This document shows, piece by piece, positions 26,825 to 35,338 of a DNA stretch of 64,000 nt. The DNA is from CAZUTO01 sp964623085 (lineage in GTDB: Bacteria > Pseudomonadota > Gammaproteobacteria > Pseudomonadales > GM7GCV1): contig CAZUTO010000005.1 of assembly GCA_964623085.1 (NCBI GenBank), positions 1 to 64,000 of the forward strand. Reading direction: 5' to 3'. A program made the translations under genes and the position numbers. The notes under the pieces were generated by a model, which saw only the letters and a program-made list of their open reading frames with translations, was not told the DNA's origin and searched no databases. The stretch's first letter is position 1. Each line of letters begins with the position of its first letter.

Positions 26825-27508
26825 ATGTCTGAAGATAGAACCATCGAGCTTGTGCACGGCACTGGCGCTGAGACTGATGAAGTGCGGTACTGCGTTATTT
26901 GGCTACATGGGTTAGGGGCAACCTCTAGTGATTTTCCGCCGGTTGTGCCTGAGCTCGGGCTGCGGTCAGATCGCGCCATTCGGTTTATCTTCCCCCAGGC
27001 ACCAGACCGACCGATTACCATCAATGGAGGCATGATGATGCCCGGTTGGTATGACATCAAAGGTATGGATATCGCCGACAAGCAAGATGCTGAGGGTATG
27101 GCTGAATCTCAAGCGATGCTAGACAGCCTAATTGAAAAACAAATGAGCCTCGGCATTCCCAGCGAGAACATCATCATCGCTGGGTTTTCTCAGGGCGGTG
27201 CGGTGGCATACCACACCGGGTTGCGTGCCAAGCATAAGTTGGCGGGCATATTGGCGTTATCGACCTATCTACCCTTTGCCGAGCAAGCGGAGCAGGCACA
27301 TACGAAAGTGAATATCGACACGCCTATATTGGCCAACCACGGTACGCATGATCCTGTCGTACCGCTTGATTTGGGAAAAAAGAGTGCGGATTTATTGATG
27401 AGCTTGGGTTATTCACTGGAGTGGAAGGAATACCCTATGGAACACCAGGTCGTGATGGAGCAGATCAAAGATATTGGGAACTGGATAAATACGACACTCT
27501 CCTCATGA
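26825..27508 (+). CDS. Alpha/beta-hydrolase carboxylesterase (phospholipase/carboxylesterase family)
   Basis: This cytoplasmic serine esterase of 227 residues belongs to the family of Pseudomonas EstB and the eukaryotic acyl-protein thioesterases. The catalytic triad is visible as S122 in GFSQGG, D176 in HGTHDPVV and H207 in MEHQV. The oxyanion region is VIWLHGLGATSSDF (about 24-37). ATG at 26825 and the full family length support the start. It is a single gene between divergent and convergent neighbours. The substrate is probably short-chain esters or lysophospholipids. Confidence 0.95.
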   Translation: MSEDRTIELVHGTGAETDEVRYCVIWLHGLGATSSDFPPVVPELGLRSDRAIRFIFPQAPDRPITINGGMMMPGWYDIKGMDIADKQDAEGMAESQAMLDSLIEKQMSLGIPSENIIIAGFSQGGAVAYHTGLRAKHKLAGILALSTYLPFAEQAEQAHTKVNIDTPILANHGTHDPVVPLDLGKKSADLLMSLGYSLEWKEYPMEHQVVMEQIKDIGNWINTTLSS

Positions 27509-27578
27509 GCGCTAGTAAGCGCAGGTGAGCACAAGCCACAACTAACGGGTTCAAAGACGCGCTTTTATAAAAGTCGCG

Positions 27579-28538
27579 TCAATAAATAGGCGCGTCAAAA
27601 TCTAGCTCTGGCCCAGTGGGCACGATGCCCGTCGGGTTCACATGTAGCATGCTGCCATAGTAGTGCTGCTTGGTTTTTTTGAGATCTACTGTCTGCGCGA
27701 TTCCCGGCACCTGATAAAGCTCTCGCAAATAACGCCAAAGGGCAGGGCAGTCCATGATGCGTTGTTTGTTGCATTTAAAGTGGCTGTAGTAGATAGCATC
27801 GAAGCGAATCAAGGTGGTGAAGAGTCGCCAGTCGGCTTCGGTGATCTGGTCGCCGGTCAAATACCGTTGTTTTGTGAGTGTGTGTTCTATCCAATCCAGC
27901 GATTCAAACAGCGCGTTGTAGGCGGATTCGTAAGCGTCTTGTGTAGTTGAGAACCCGGCTTTGTACACGCCATTATTGACCGTGTTGTAGATGCGATCAT
28001 TGATCTCATCGATCTGCGCGCGCAATGGTTCAGGGTAGTAATCATCCGTATTGCCTGTGAGTTGATTAAACGCGCTGTTGAACATGCGGATAATCTCGGC
28101 GGATTCGTTGCTCACAATGGTTTCGGTTTTCTTATCCCAAAGAACCGGCACGGTGACTCGGCCTTCGTAGTCTTTATCGGATTTGAGATAGAGCTGGTAC
28201 ATGAAGTCCAAATTGTAGAGTGGGTCGGCGTGCTCGCCTTTATCAAACTCCCAGCCGTTTTCGAGCATCATCGGGTGCACAGAGGTGACATCAATGATCT
28301 GGTCTAACTTTTTAAGCGCCCGAAAAACCAAGGTGCGGTGTGCCCAAGGGCAGGTGACAGATACATAGAGATGGTAGCGGTCTTGTGCTGCCGCAAAGCC
28401 TGCTTCGCCAGTTGGGCCGGCACTGCCGTCTGCAGTGACCCAGTTTCGGATGCGGCTGTCTTGCCGTTTGAACTCGCCACCACTCGATTTGGTGTCATAC
28501 CACTTGTCGACCCATTGGCCGTTTTGAATTAAGCCCAC
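27579..28538 (-). CDS. yqjG: Glutathionyl-hydroquinone reductase
   Basis: This Xi-class glutathione transferase reduces glutathionyl-hydroquinones to hydroquinones in the cytoplasm. The catalytic Cys is C63 in the family motif VTCPWAHR. The N-terminal WYDTKSSGGEFKRQDSRIRNWV and the C-terminal IRFDAIYYSHFKCNKQ segments are characteristic, and 319 residues is the usual length. It is convergent with the carboxylesterase gene and divergent from the Bcr/CflA pump. Confidence 0.95.
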   Translation of the reverse strand: MGLIQNGQWVDKWYDTKSSGGEFKRQDSRIRNWVTADGSAGPTGEAGFAAAQDRYHLYVSVTCPWAHRTLVFRALKKLDQIIDVTSVHPMMLENGWEFDKGEHADPLYNLDFMYQLYLKSDKDYEGRVTVPVLWDKKTETIVSNESAEIIRMFNSAFNQLTGNTDDYYPEPLRAQIDEINDRIYNTVNNGVYKAGFSTTQDAYESAYNALFESLDWIEHTLTKQRYLTGDQITEADWRLFTTLIRFDAIYYSHFKCNKQRIMDCPALWRYLRELYQVPGIAQTVDLKKTKQHYYGSMLHVNPTGIVPTGPELDFDAPIY

Positions 28539-28676
28539 TGCGCACCTCTCAATTTTTGCGGTGTCATCCTACTATCTTTCACGGTATCTTGGTCGCCTAA
28601 ACAAATGTCATGATCCATCAAGGTTCGCTAATAGGGTGTGCTGACAAGGTGTGCTTGGGTTTTCATAGGAGAGGTT

Positions 28677-29942
28677 TTGCAGTCTTTGGATAATAAGTAC
28701 CCACCGCTTCCCGTTTATTTCTTACCGTTTTTGGCGACAATCAGTGCGTTGTCTCCGCTTTCGATAGATGCGTATTTGCCTGCTTTCCCCATGATTGCGA
28801 AAGACTTCGGGGTGAATCCGTTAGATGTGAACTTCACCATGAGCACCTATCTTGTGGGCTTGGCGCTTGGGCAGTTATTGGGCGGGCCCATTTCTGATCA
28901 AATTGGTCGTAAACGAATCGGCCTTTTGGGGCTAAGCATCTATTTCAGCTTCACTTTGTTGATATTGTTTTCATCCAGCTTGATGCAGCTTTCTGTTTTG
29001 CGAGCCTTCCAAGCCTTGGGCGGTGGCATGGCATCGAGCATCGTGATGGCGACCATTAGAGATGTGTCTGCACCTGAGAAAGCGGCCAGCCGTATCGCAG
29101 TGATGGTGCTATTTATGCTGCTGGCACCCATGGCTGCGCCCGTTATCGGCGTCTTACTCATGGAGTTTGGTTGGCGCTTTATTTTTGGATTTCTATGGGT
29201 TTATTCGGGCGTTGTGACGGTCGTGTATTTTTTCGGGTTTAAGGAAACACGAATCTCGGAAACGAAGAGGCCGGATTTCCTGAAAATATTTGAGCAATAC
29301 AAAGCAGTACTTGATCACCGTTTGGAAGGCCAAAAGCTGCCGATCAAATACGCTGTTTCGAGTGGTCTGTGCATCGCGATTATGATGATCTATCTGACCA
29401 ACGCGTCTTTTATGTTCCAGACCTATTACGCGGTGAGCGAAAGCATGTTTGTCATGCTGTTTGTCATTAATGTTTGTGCGTTTGCGGCGGGGCAATCCTT
29501 TAGTGTTTATTACTTACGTGGCCTTAGCCTCGAAAAGACAGCTCGTTATTTTCGATTGGGGCAACACCTACAGTTGGCGTCTACGTTGGTTTGGTTTATT
29601 TCTGTTCTCGTATTTGATCCACCGCTTTGGTATTCGATGATTCTTCTTGGTCTTAGTGTGAGCTGTATTGGACTAGTGGGGCCATCAGGGCAGGGCGTTT
29701 ATCTCGCGGCCTTTAGTAAATTGAGCGGCAGTGCTGCGGCGATTTTTTCCGTGGGTATGTTTATATTTGGTTCGATTGTTGGGGCTATATCGGGGCTGTT
29801 TCGAACCGGTGATCTGGTGCCTTTGTGTGCCGCCTTGTTTGGAACGACTTTGGTGGCGAACCTTATCGTCTTAAGCATTTCACGCGCAAAAGAAACGCGT
29901 GTGATGGAGAAAATCAGCCGCGGTGAAATAGAACCGCTATAA
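28677..29942 (+). CDS. Bcr/CflA family drug efflux transporter
   Basis: This inner-membrane proton antiporter of the major facilitator superfamily (DHA1 group) has about 12 membrane segments in 422 residues. The family marks are ALSPLSIDAYLPAFP at the first loop, LGQLLGGPISDQIGRKR in loop 2-3 (the MFS motif A), and FQALGGGMASSIVMA. TTG at 28677 is taken as start because AGGAGAGG ends only 2 bases before it and the protein then begins near the first helix; the next TTG at 28686 is possible. The compounds exported cannot be told from sequence. Confidence 0.9.
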   Translation: MQSLDNKYPPLPVYFLPFLATISALSPLSIDAYLPAFPMIAKDFGVNPLDVNFTMSTYLVGLALGQLLGGPISDQIGRKRIGLLGLSIYFSFTLLILFSSSLMQLSVLRAFQALGGGMASSIVMATIRDVSAPEKAASRIAVMVLFMLLAPMAAPVIGVLLMEFGWRFIFGFLWVYSGVVTVVYFFGFKETRISETKRPDFLKIFEQYKAVLDHRLEGQKLPIKYAVSSGLCIAIMMIYLTNASFMFQTYYAVSESMFVMLFVINVCAFAAGQSFSVYYLRGLSLEKTARYFRLGQHLQLASTLVWFISVLVFDPPLWYSMILLGLSVSCIGLVGPSGQGVYLAAFSKLSGSAAAIFSVGMFIFGSIVGAISGLFRTGDLVPLCAALFGTTLVANLIVLSISRAKETRVMEKISRGEIEPL

Positions 29943-30023
29943 GTCGGCTAAACGGATGCGATATTTTCTTGTAGAATTCGCGGCCAACTGATGTTTATTA
30001 CATAGATTATTTAGGACTATTTC

Positions 30024-30746
30024 ATGGGCAGAGCTTATCAGAACCGCAAAGATTCAATGGCCAAGACCTCGGATCAAAAGGCCAAGGTTTACAGCCGCTT
30101 TGCGCGCGAAATTTATGTCAGTGCCAAATCAGGCGGTTTAGATCCAACCGGAAATCTTGAACTCCGTTCGTTGATTGATCGTGCTAAGAAAGCGCAGGTT
30201 CCCACTCACGTTATTGATAAAGCGATTGATAAAGCTTCAGGTGGTGCCGGTGAAGACTTTGCGCGGGCGCAATATGAAGGCTTCGCACCGGGTGGCGCTA
30301 TGGCGATTATTGAGTGTTTAACTGACAACCCCAATCGCACCTTTGGCGATGTGCGCCAAGCATTCACCAAAACCAACACAAAGATCGGTACCCAAGGCTC
30401 GGTGTCGCATATGTTTGATCACTTCGCGATTTTTGTATTCAAGAGTGACGACGAAGAGGCCGTGCTCGACGCGCTAATGATGGCCGATGTAGATGTCAAA
30501 GACATTGAGAGCGACGACGGCAACATCACTGTTTTTGCGCCCAATACCGAATACGCCAAAGCGCGCAAAGCCTTGGTAGAAAGCTTTGGTGAGATTGATT
30601 TTGATGTGAATGAAATCCAGTTTATCCCGCAGAACACGCAGGCGCTTGCGGGAGAAGAGCTAGAAATGTTTAACAAGTTTCTCGAAATGCTCAACGATTT
30701 GGAAGACGTGCAAAACATCTACCACAACGTTGAGCTTGAGGCTTAG
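30024..30746 (+). CDS. YebC/PmpR family protein
   Basis: This 240-residue cytoplasmic protein of the YebC family is a paralogue of the YeeN type rather than the RuvC-linked YebC, as shown by MGRAYQNRKDSMAK at the start. The conserved parts are FAREIYVSAKSGG, NLELRSLIDRAKKAQVP, and the YEGFAPGGAMAIIECLTDN loop. YebC-like proteins act as transcription regulators or ribosome-associated factors that relieve stalling at polyproline; the role of this subgroup is not settled. It is a single gene facing the small lipoprotein gene. Confidence 0.93.
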   Translation: MGRAYQNRKDSMAKTSDQKAKVYSRFAREIYVSAKSGGLDPTGNLELRSLIDRAKKAQVPTHVIDKAIDKASGGAGEDFARAQYEGFAPGGAMAIIECLTDNPNRTFGDVRQAFTKTNTKIGTQGSVSHMFDHFAIFVFKSDDEEAVLDALMMADVDVKDIESDDGNITVFAPNTEYAKARKALVESFGEIDFDVNEIQFIPQNTQALAGEELEMFNKFLEMLNDLEDVQNIYHNVELEA

Positions 30747-30771
30747 CGAGACCTAAGTAAGCTTTAGAAAA

Positions 30772-31002
30772 TTAGTGGGTCGTCAGGGATTTGTTCGTAT
30801 ATGGCGCTGCGTAAACGAAATCGCTGGTTGGCACATCACCAGTATCAGTGACCTCGGATGGGAGAGGTTGCCCCCATACTCCCCCAGGAGATACCGTGAT
30901 AGTTCGTTCTGCCGTTGTGCTGCTAGCGCTACCGCCACCACCGCAGGCAACAATAACCTGAGTGACGGAAGCGAGAATAAGAAGTTTCAGTGTTTTTTTC
31001 AT
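30772..31002 (-). CDS. Small lipoprotein, truncated paralogue of its neighbour
   Basis: This 76-residue protein has a lipoprotein signal with lipobox VAC and a GGGGSASSTTAE linker. Its first 45 residues match the start of the neighbouring 349-residue ORF (signal, GGGGS linker, SPGGVWGQ against SPGGIWEQ), after which the two differ and this one stops. It may be a truncated duplicate or a decayed gene, or a real small lipoprotein. It begins 20 bases downstream of the larger paralogue on the same strand. Confidence 0.6.
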   Translation of the reverse strand: MKKTLKLLILASVTQVIVACGGGGSASSTTAERTITVSPGGVWGQPLPSEVTDTGDVPTSDFVYAAPYTNKSLTTH

Positions 31003-31022
31003 GGTGCACCAAATATCCCTGA

Positions 31023-32006
31023 CTACAAACCTGTTTCGGTGATTCGGTCATATACGGTGACTGGTCCAAAAGGAATGGCAGCTTCACCAGCACCTAGGAC
31101 AATGGGTTCTGAGAGTAGTCGAAGAGAAATACTGTCTCCGGATGCGCGCACAAACATCAGGCCTTCCGTGATAGAGGGATCCAGTTCGATGGTTGAGTCT
31201 GGCGCTATTGAATCTGGAACTATGCAGTTTTCAGTGGTCAGTACCATCTCGAACAGATTAAATCCGTTTTCGAGAAGAGAAACCTGACCGCTAAAATCGC
31301 ACCCAAAAGCTTGGATCATTTCGTCCGTGCCTGTAATGCTGCCAGAAGCTGATATTTCTATTTGGTTTGCAGGGTCTACTGTTGTTTCTGGTATTTCGTC
31401 CGAGCCTCTATTATTTACGAAACCGAATGACACTGGAATATCAAGATTATATGTACCTGCAATATCGGATAGAGAAAATGCGGTTTCGTATACCGTTTCC
31501 GAATTGGAGCAGGCAATATCAGAGCAGTCTTGGGAAGCGACTAGGCTGAAAATAAATAGCGTCGACACCCCTTCTTCTATCTCGCAATCCAACGAGAGAA
31601 ATAGCGAAATGCGCTCAACAAGTGTTCCCGTGGCGGTACATTCGGTTGCGAAGAAGGTGGTTGTTGTTGAAGCTACATCGTCGAAGATAAATCCATCCAT
31701 AATGAATTCTCCTTGAATACCTTCGCTATCGCTCTCCGTGATCTGTCCTGTTCCAGCGATAAAACCGGCATCTGCGCCTAGGTTAGAGACGGTAACCATA
31801 GTGCTTTGAACGAGGGCCCTCCCTTCTTCGTCGATCACAAAGTCAGGGAGGCCTGAAGATGAGACCGATTGTTCCCATATACCCCCAGGAGAGAATGCGA
31901 AAGCAGGTTCTGCAGTTGTGCTACTGCTACTGCCACCGCCACCACAGGCAGCAATAATCTGAGTTGCGAACACGAGAACAAGCAATTTCAGTAATTTTCC
32001 CATCAT
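31023..32006 (-). CDS. Lipoprotein of unknown function
   Basis: This lipoprotein of about 327 residues has its lipobox at IAAC and a GGGGSSSSTTAE linker. The body is Ser/Thr/Asp-rich and beta-stranded, with cysteines in pairs (TECTA, LDCEIEE, QDCSDIACS), and a repeated pattern GxITxxxx that resembles a lipocalin-like or DUF-type surface lipoprotein. The first 22 codons of the longest frame are not signal-like, and ATG at 32006 (or 32003) gives the proper lipoprotein start. The family is not recognised. It is related to the small lipoprotein that follows, so the two arose by tandem duplication. Confidence 0.75.
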   Translation of the reverse strand: MMGKLLKLLVLVFATQIIAACGGGGSSSSTTAEPAFAFSPGGIWEQSVSSSGLPDFVIDEEGRALVQSTMVTVSNLGADAGFIAGTGQITESDSEGIQGEFIMDGFIFDDVASTTTTFFATECTATGTLVERISLFLSLDCEIEEGVSTLFIFSLVASQDCSDIACSNSETVYETAFSLSDIAGTYNLDIPVSFGFVNNRGSDEIPETTVDPANQIEISASGSITGTDEMIQAFGCDFSGQVSLLENGFNLFEMVLTTENCIVPDSIAPDSTIELDPSITEGLMFVRASGDSISLRLLSEPIVLGAGEAAIPFGPVTVYDRITETGL

Positions 32007-32201
32007 GCAATAGATATCCCTAATCAGATTGAAGTCCCATGCTAGCAAAGATAAGCGCTTGGTTGCACTCATTGCTGACTGGCGACCAGTTGTGCGCGAA
32101 CAAGGTGGGTAACAAATTTTGGTGGGTCAGCAAAATTCGAGTCAGTGTGATATAGAATAATGGAACGTCAATAAAAAAACCGCCCATAGGGAGAAGGTCA
32201 G

Positions 32202-32624
32202 ATGACAGATTCTTTTTTTGTCAGAGATTTTATGCTCGAAAATCCAGTAAAAATATCACCGGATGCCACTATTGATGAGGCGGCAAAAATGTTGATAGAT
32301 AACCGTATTTCCGGTCTCACCGTAGTGGACGCGCAGGACAACGTAGTGGGTGTGCTTTCTGAATTAGATTGTCTTAGAGCGACGATTAGCACGACCTATA
32401 ACGAGGGTAATACTGGCAGCGGGCTGGTTGGTGAATATATGACGTCTACGGTAGATTCGTTGAGCCCAGATGACGATCTGGTCTCCGTGGCGCAATCAAT
32501 GTTGCAAGCGCGGCAACGTCGGCGCCCCGTGGTGAAGGACGGTAAATTAGTGGGGCAAGTGAGTTGCCGGAACATCCTGTGGGCGGTGGGTAATTACGCC
32601 AGCCGAGGCAAGAAACAAGATTGA
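32202..32624 (+). CDS. CBS-domain protein
   Basis: This 140-residue cytoplasmic protein consists of two CBS domains (about 5-62 and 75-130), the pair that forms an adenosine-ligand-binding Bateman module. The segments RDFMLENPVKISPDATI and ISGLTVVDAQDNVVGVLS mark the first copy and VGEYMTSTVDSLSPDDDL the second. AGGGAGAAGG lies 5-15 bases before the ATG. Its TGA overlaps the TTG start of modA, so it is the first gene of the molybdate operon and translationally coupled to it. It may sense nucleotide state to gate transport or transcription; this is inference. Confidence 0.9.
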   Translation: MTDSFFVRDFMLENPVKISPDATIDEAAKMLIDNRISGLTVVDAQDNVVGVLSELDCLRATISTTYNEGNTGSGLVGEYMTSTVDSLSPDDDLVSVAQSMLQARQRRRPVVKDGKLVGQVSCRNILWAVGNYASRGKKQD

Positions 32625-33511
32625 AACTGAGCCGTTTTAGGCAAGGGCTTGTCGCGGCTTCTTATGTTGCGATTCTCTGTATATCGTCGATAGCAAAAGC
32701 GCATGCTGAGTCGGCCACGGTTGCGGTGGCCTCAAACTTTATGGCGCCGATGAAAGTCATTGCTTCAGAGTTTGAGGAAGCGACAGGGCACAAAGTTAAT
32801 CTCGCATTTGGTTCGTCGGGAAAGCTCTACGCTCAGATAATTAATGGCGCGCCATTCCAGTTATTTTTATCGGCTGATCAATCCAAACCCAGCAAGCTCA
32901 TTGAGACAGGCAAGCACGACGCTCAATATCGATTTACTTACGCGATCGGTAAGTTAGCACTTGTATCTGATACGTTATTTGGTGACGTAGCATCACAATC
33001 ACCGGCAAATCCAAAACAACAAGTAGAATCCAATCAGTTTGATCGAATAGCTATTGCTAACCCTCGCGTTGCGCCCTATGGAAAAGCAGCCACAGAGGTG
33101 CTCGATTATTTCGATCTGGGTGACGCCATAAACAGTAAGATTGTCCAAGGCGAAAACATCGCGCAGGTCTACCAGTTTGTGAGCAGTGGGAATGTGAGTT
33201 TGGGTTTCGTGGCGCTATCCCAAGTACGCTCTCAAGCGCGTTCACAGATGGGTTCCTCAGCGACAGACAACCCGCAAAATTTGCTGGATTCGAACCGCGT
33301 ATGGGTTGTGCCGGCGAACCTGCATACACCTATCAAACAAGATATGTTGCTACTTAAAAGCGGCGAGAGCAATGAAGCAGCGATTGGCTTGTATCACTGG
33401 ATAAAAAGCGCAGACATGCAATTGCTTATAGAAAGCTTTGGCTATGAGACAGTGTCTGATAGCGCGGCGAGCGAACGAGAAGTAGCTAGAGAAGGAGAGT
33501 CATCGAAATGA
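32621..33511 (+). CDS. modA: Molybdate-binding periplasmic protein ModA
   Basis: ModA binds molybdate or tungstate in the periplasm for the ModBC importer. The 296-residue protein has a signal peptide (about 1-28, ending AKAHAES), then the family start VAVASNFMAPMKVIA, with the oxyanion-binding Ser/Asn loops SNF and GSSGKLYAQI, and the later PRVAPYGKAATEVL segment. The start is TTG at 32621 overlapping the TGA of the CBS gene; no ATG fits the signal peptide. Its C-terminal tail (after about 275) is charged and not conserved. It overlaps modB by 4 bases (ATGA). Confidence 0.92.
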   Translation: MKLSRFRQGLVAASYVAILCISSIAKAHAESATVAVASNFMAPMKVIASEFEEATGHKVNLAFGSSGKLYAQIINGAPFQLFLSADQSKPSKLIETGKHDAQYRFTYAIGKLALVSDTLFGDVASQSPANPKQQVESNQFDRIAIANPRVAPYGKAATEVLDYFDLGDAINSKIVQGENIAQVYQFVSSGNVSLGFVALSQVRSQARSQMGSSATDNPQNLLDSNRVWVVPANLHTPIKQDMLLLKSGESNEAAIGLYHWIKSADMQLLIESFGYETVSDSAASEREVAREGESSK

Positions 33512-34221
33512 CAGTCTCGCCGCAAGACCTGGCCGCCATTTTGTTAACGCTTAAGCTTGGTTTCACCGTCACTTGCTTGCTGTTGGTCATTGGCACGCCC
33601 ATCGCTTGGTGGCTATCGCAGACCCGCTCTTGGTTGAAAGGGCCGATCGGCGCAATTGTTGCGTTGCCACTGGTATTGCCTCCATCAGTTTTGGGTTTTT
33701 ATTTGTTGATTATGATGGGTCCGAACGGCGCGGTGGGGCAGTTCACGCAATCTATTGGTGTCGGTCTTTTACCCTTCACCTACTGGGGGTTAGTTGTCGG
33801 CTCTTTTATCTATTCTATGCCCTTTGTGATTCAGCCCATTCAGAACGCAATGGAGGCGATAGGTTCTCGGCCCTTAGAGGTGGCAGCTACATTGAGGGCG
33901 AAACCGCTGGATACATTTTTTACGGTGGTGCTCCCGTTGGCAAAGCCGGGGATGATCACTGCGGCGGTTTTGGGTTTTGCGCATACATTGGGTGAGTTTG
34001 GTTTGGTGTTAATGATTGGCGGCAATATTCCAGGCGCCACACAAACGGTGTCTTTGATGATTTATGACCACGTCGAGGCGCTAGATTATGACCGAGCGCA
34101 GGCATTGAGTTTGATGATGCTTTTGTTCTCGTTTGTGGTGTTGCTTTTGCTTTATACGTTGAATCCGAAAAGCCGAATTTCGGGCTCGATGTTTGGCCAA
34201 AAAAGCCGCGCCAGAGTATGA
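33508..34221 (+). CDS. modB: Molybdate ABC transporter permease ModB
   Basis: ModB is the inner-membrane permease of the molybdate importer. The 237-residue protein has about 5-6 membrane segments. The family marks are LPLVLPPSVLGFYLL in the middle and ALEVAATLRAKPLDTFFTVVLPLAKPGM-like EAA loop (about 125-150), which contacts ModC. It overlaps modA by 4 bases and precedes modC by 39 bases. Confidence 0.95.
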   Translation: MTVSPQDLAAILLTLKLGFTVTCLLLVIGTPIAWWLSQTRSWLKGPIGAIVALPLVLPPSVLGFYLLIMMGPNGAVGQFTQSIGVGLLPFTYWGLVVGSFIYSMPFVIQPIQNAMEAIGSRPLEVAATLRAKPLDTFFTVVLPLAKPGMITAAVLGFAHTLGEFGLVLMIGGNIPGATQTVSLMIYDHVEALDYDRAQALSLMMLLFSFVVLLLLYTLNPKSRISGSMFGQKSRARV

Positions 34222-34260
34222 ATATGATCAAAAGCACGAGCACGAGTCTGACCTTTTCTG

Positions 34261-35325
34261 ATGATTAAGCTTGATATTCATGCAGCCTTGGACGACTTCT
34301 CCCTGAGCTTCGACACCGAACTACCCGGCAATGGAGTCACGGCGTTATTTGGGCCGTCGGGGTCTGGGAAAACTAGCGTGCTGCGTTGTATGGCAGGTTT
34401 ACATCGCGCTGAATCTGCAACCATCGCTATTAACGGGGAGACGTGGCAAGACGACAATCAATTTGTGCCCACACACGATCGAGCCATTGGCTATGTGTTT
34501 CAGGAATCCAGCCTTTTCTCGCATTTAAGCGCAGAAGGGAACCTTGATTACGCAGAGAAACGATCCAAAGCAAATGCACTCATAGCGCGAGATAGAATTG
34601 TCGAATTGCTGGGCATTAGTGACCTATTAAATCGCATGCCTGCACAGCTTTCTGGTGGCGAGCGACAAAGGGTGGCGATTGCGCGCACCTTGCTGTCATC
34701 ACCAAAAATACTATTGATGGATGAGCCGCTTGCATCCCTAGACAGCGCGCGCAAGAAAGAGATTATCCCGTATCTAAAAGAATTGCGGGGGGCGTTAGAC
34801 ATTCCCATTATTTATGTGAGCCACTCAGCTGATGAAGTTGCGCAGTTAGCTGATCATATTGTTGTGCTGGACGAGGGTAGGATATTCGCATCCGGTTCGT
34901 TAATAGAGATGATGTCACGAGCGGATTTTCCTATCTCGGCGGGTGATGAGGCAGGGGCGGTGCTTAATGTAGAAATCGTTGCCAAAGAGCCTGAATGGAA
35001 AATGGAGCGAGTAATGTTTTCCGGTGGTGAACTCTGGATCAGAGACGGTGGTTTGCCCATAGAGGCTGAGCACCGAATACGGATTCTCGCGAAAGATGTG
35101 AGTTTGGCTCGCGCTCGCCATAAAGACACCAGTATTCAGAACATTTTGCCGGTGCGTATAGACGCTATTGCAGAAGAACCGGAATCGGGCACGGCATTGG
35201 TGCAATTGGATGCGGGTGGTCATCAGTTGTTAGCGCGCATTACACAGAGATCGCTATCGCGCCTTGCTTTAGAGCAGGGCGAATTAGTTTGGGCGCAAAT
35301 TAAGTCCGTAGCGCTATTGCAATAA
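34261..35325 (+). CDS. modC: Molybdate ABC transporter ATP-binding protein ModC
   Basis: ModC is the ATPase of the molybdate importer. It has Walker A GPSGSGKTS (about 31-39), signature LSGGERQRVAIARTL (about 130-144), Walker B ILLMDEPLASLD and the switch histidine in YVSHSADEV. Residues after about 275 form a Mop/TOBE domain that in this family can bind molybdate and feed back on transport. Its 354 residues are normal. It is followed by selO after 13 bases, so selO is probably in the operon. Confidence 0.95.
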   Translation: MIKLDIHAALDDFSLSFDTELPGNGVTALFGPSGSGKTSVLRCMAGLHRAESATIAINGETWQDDNQFVPTHDRAIGYVFQESSLFSHLSAEGNLDYAEKRSKANALIARDRIVELLGISDLLNRMPAQLSGGERQRVAIARTLLSSPKILLMDEPLASLDSARKKEIIPYLKELRGALDIPIIYVSHSADEVAQLADHIVVLDEGRIFASGSLIEMMSRADFPISAGDEAGAVLNVEIVAKEPEWKMERVMFSGGELWIRDGGLPIEAEHRIRILAKDVSLARARHKDTSIQNILPVRIDAIAEEPESGTALVQLDAGGHQLLARITQRSLSRLALEQGELVWAQIKSVALLQ

Positions 35326-35338
35326 TTTAGGTAAATCG

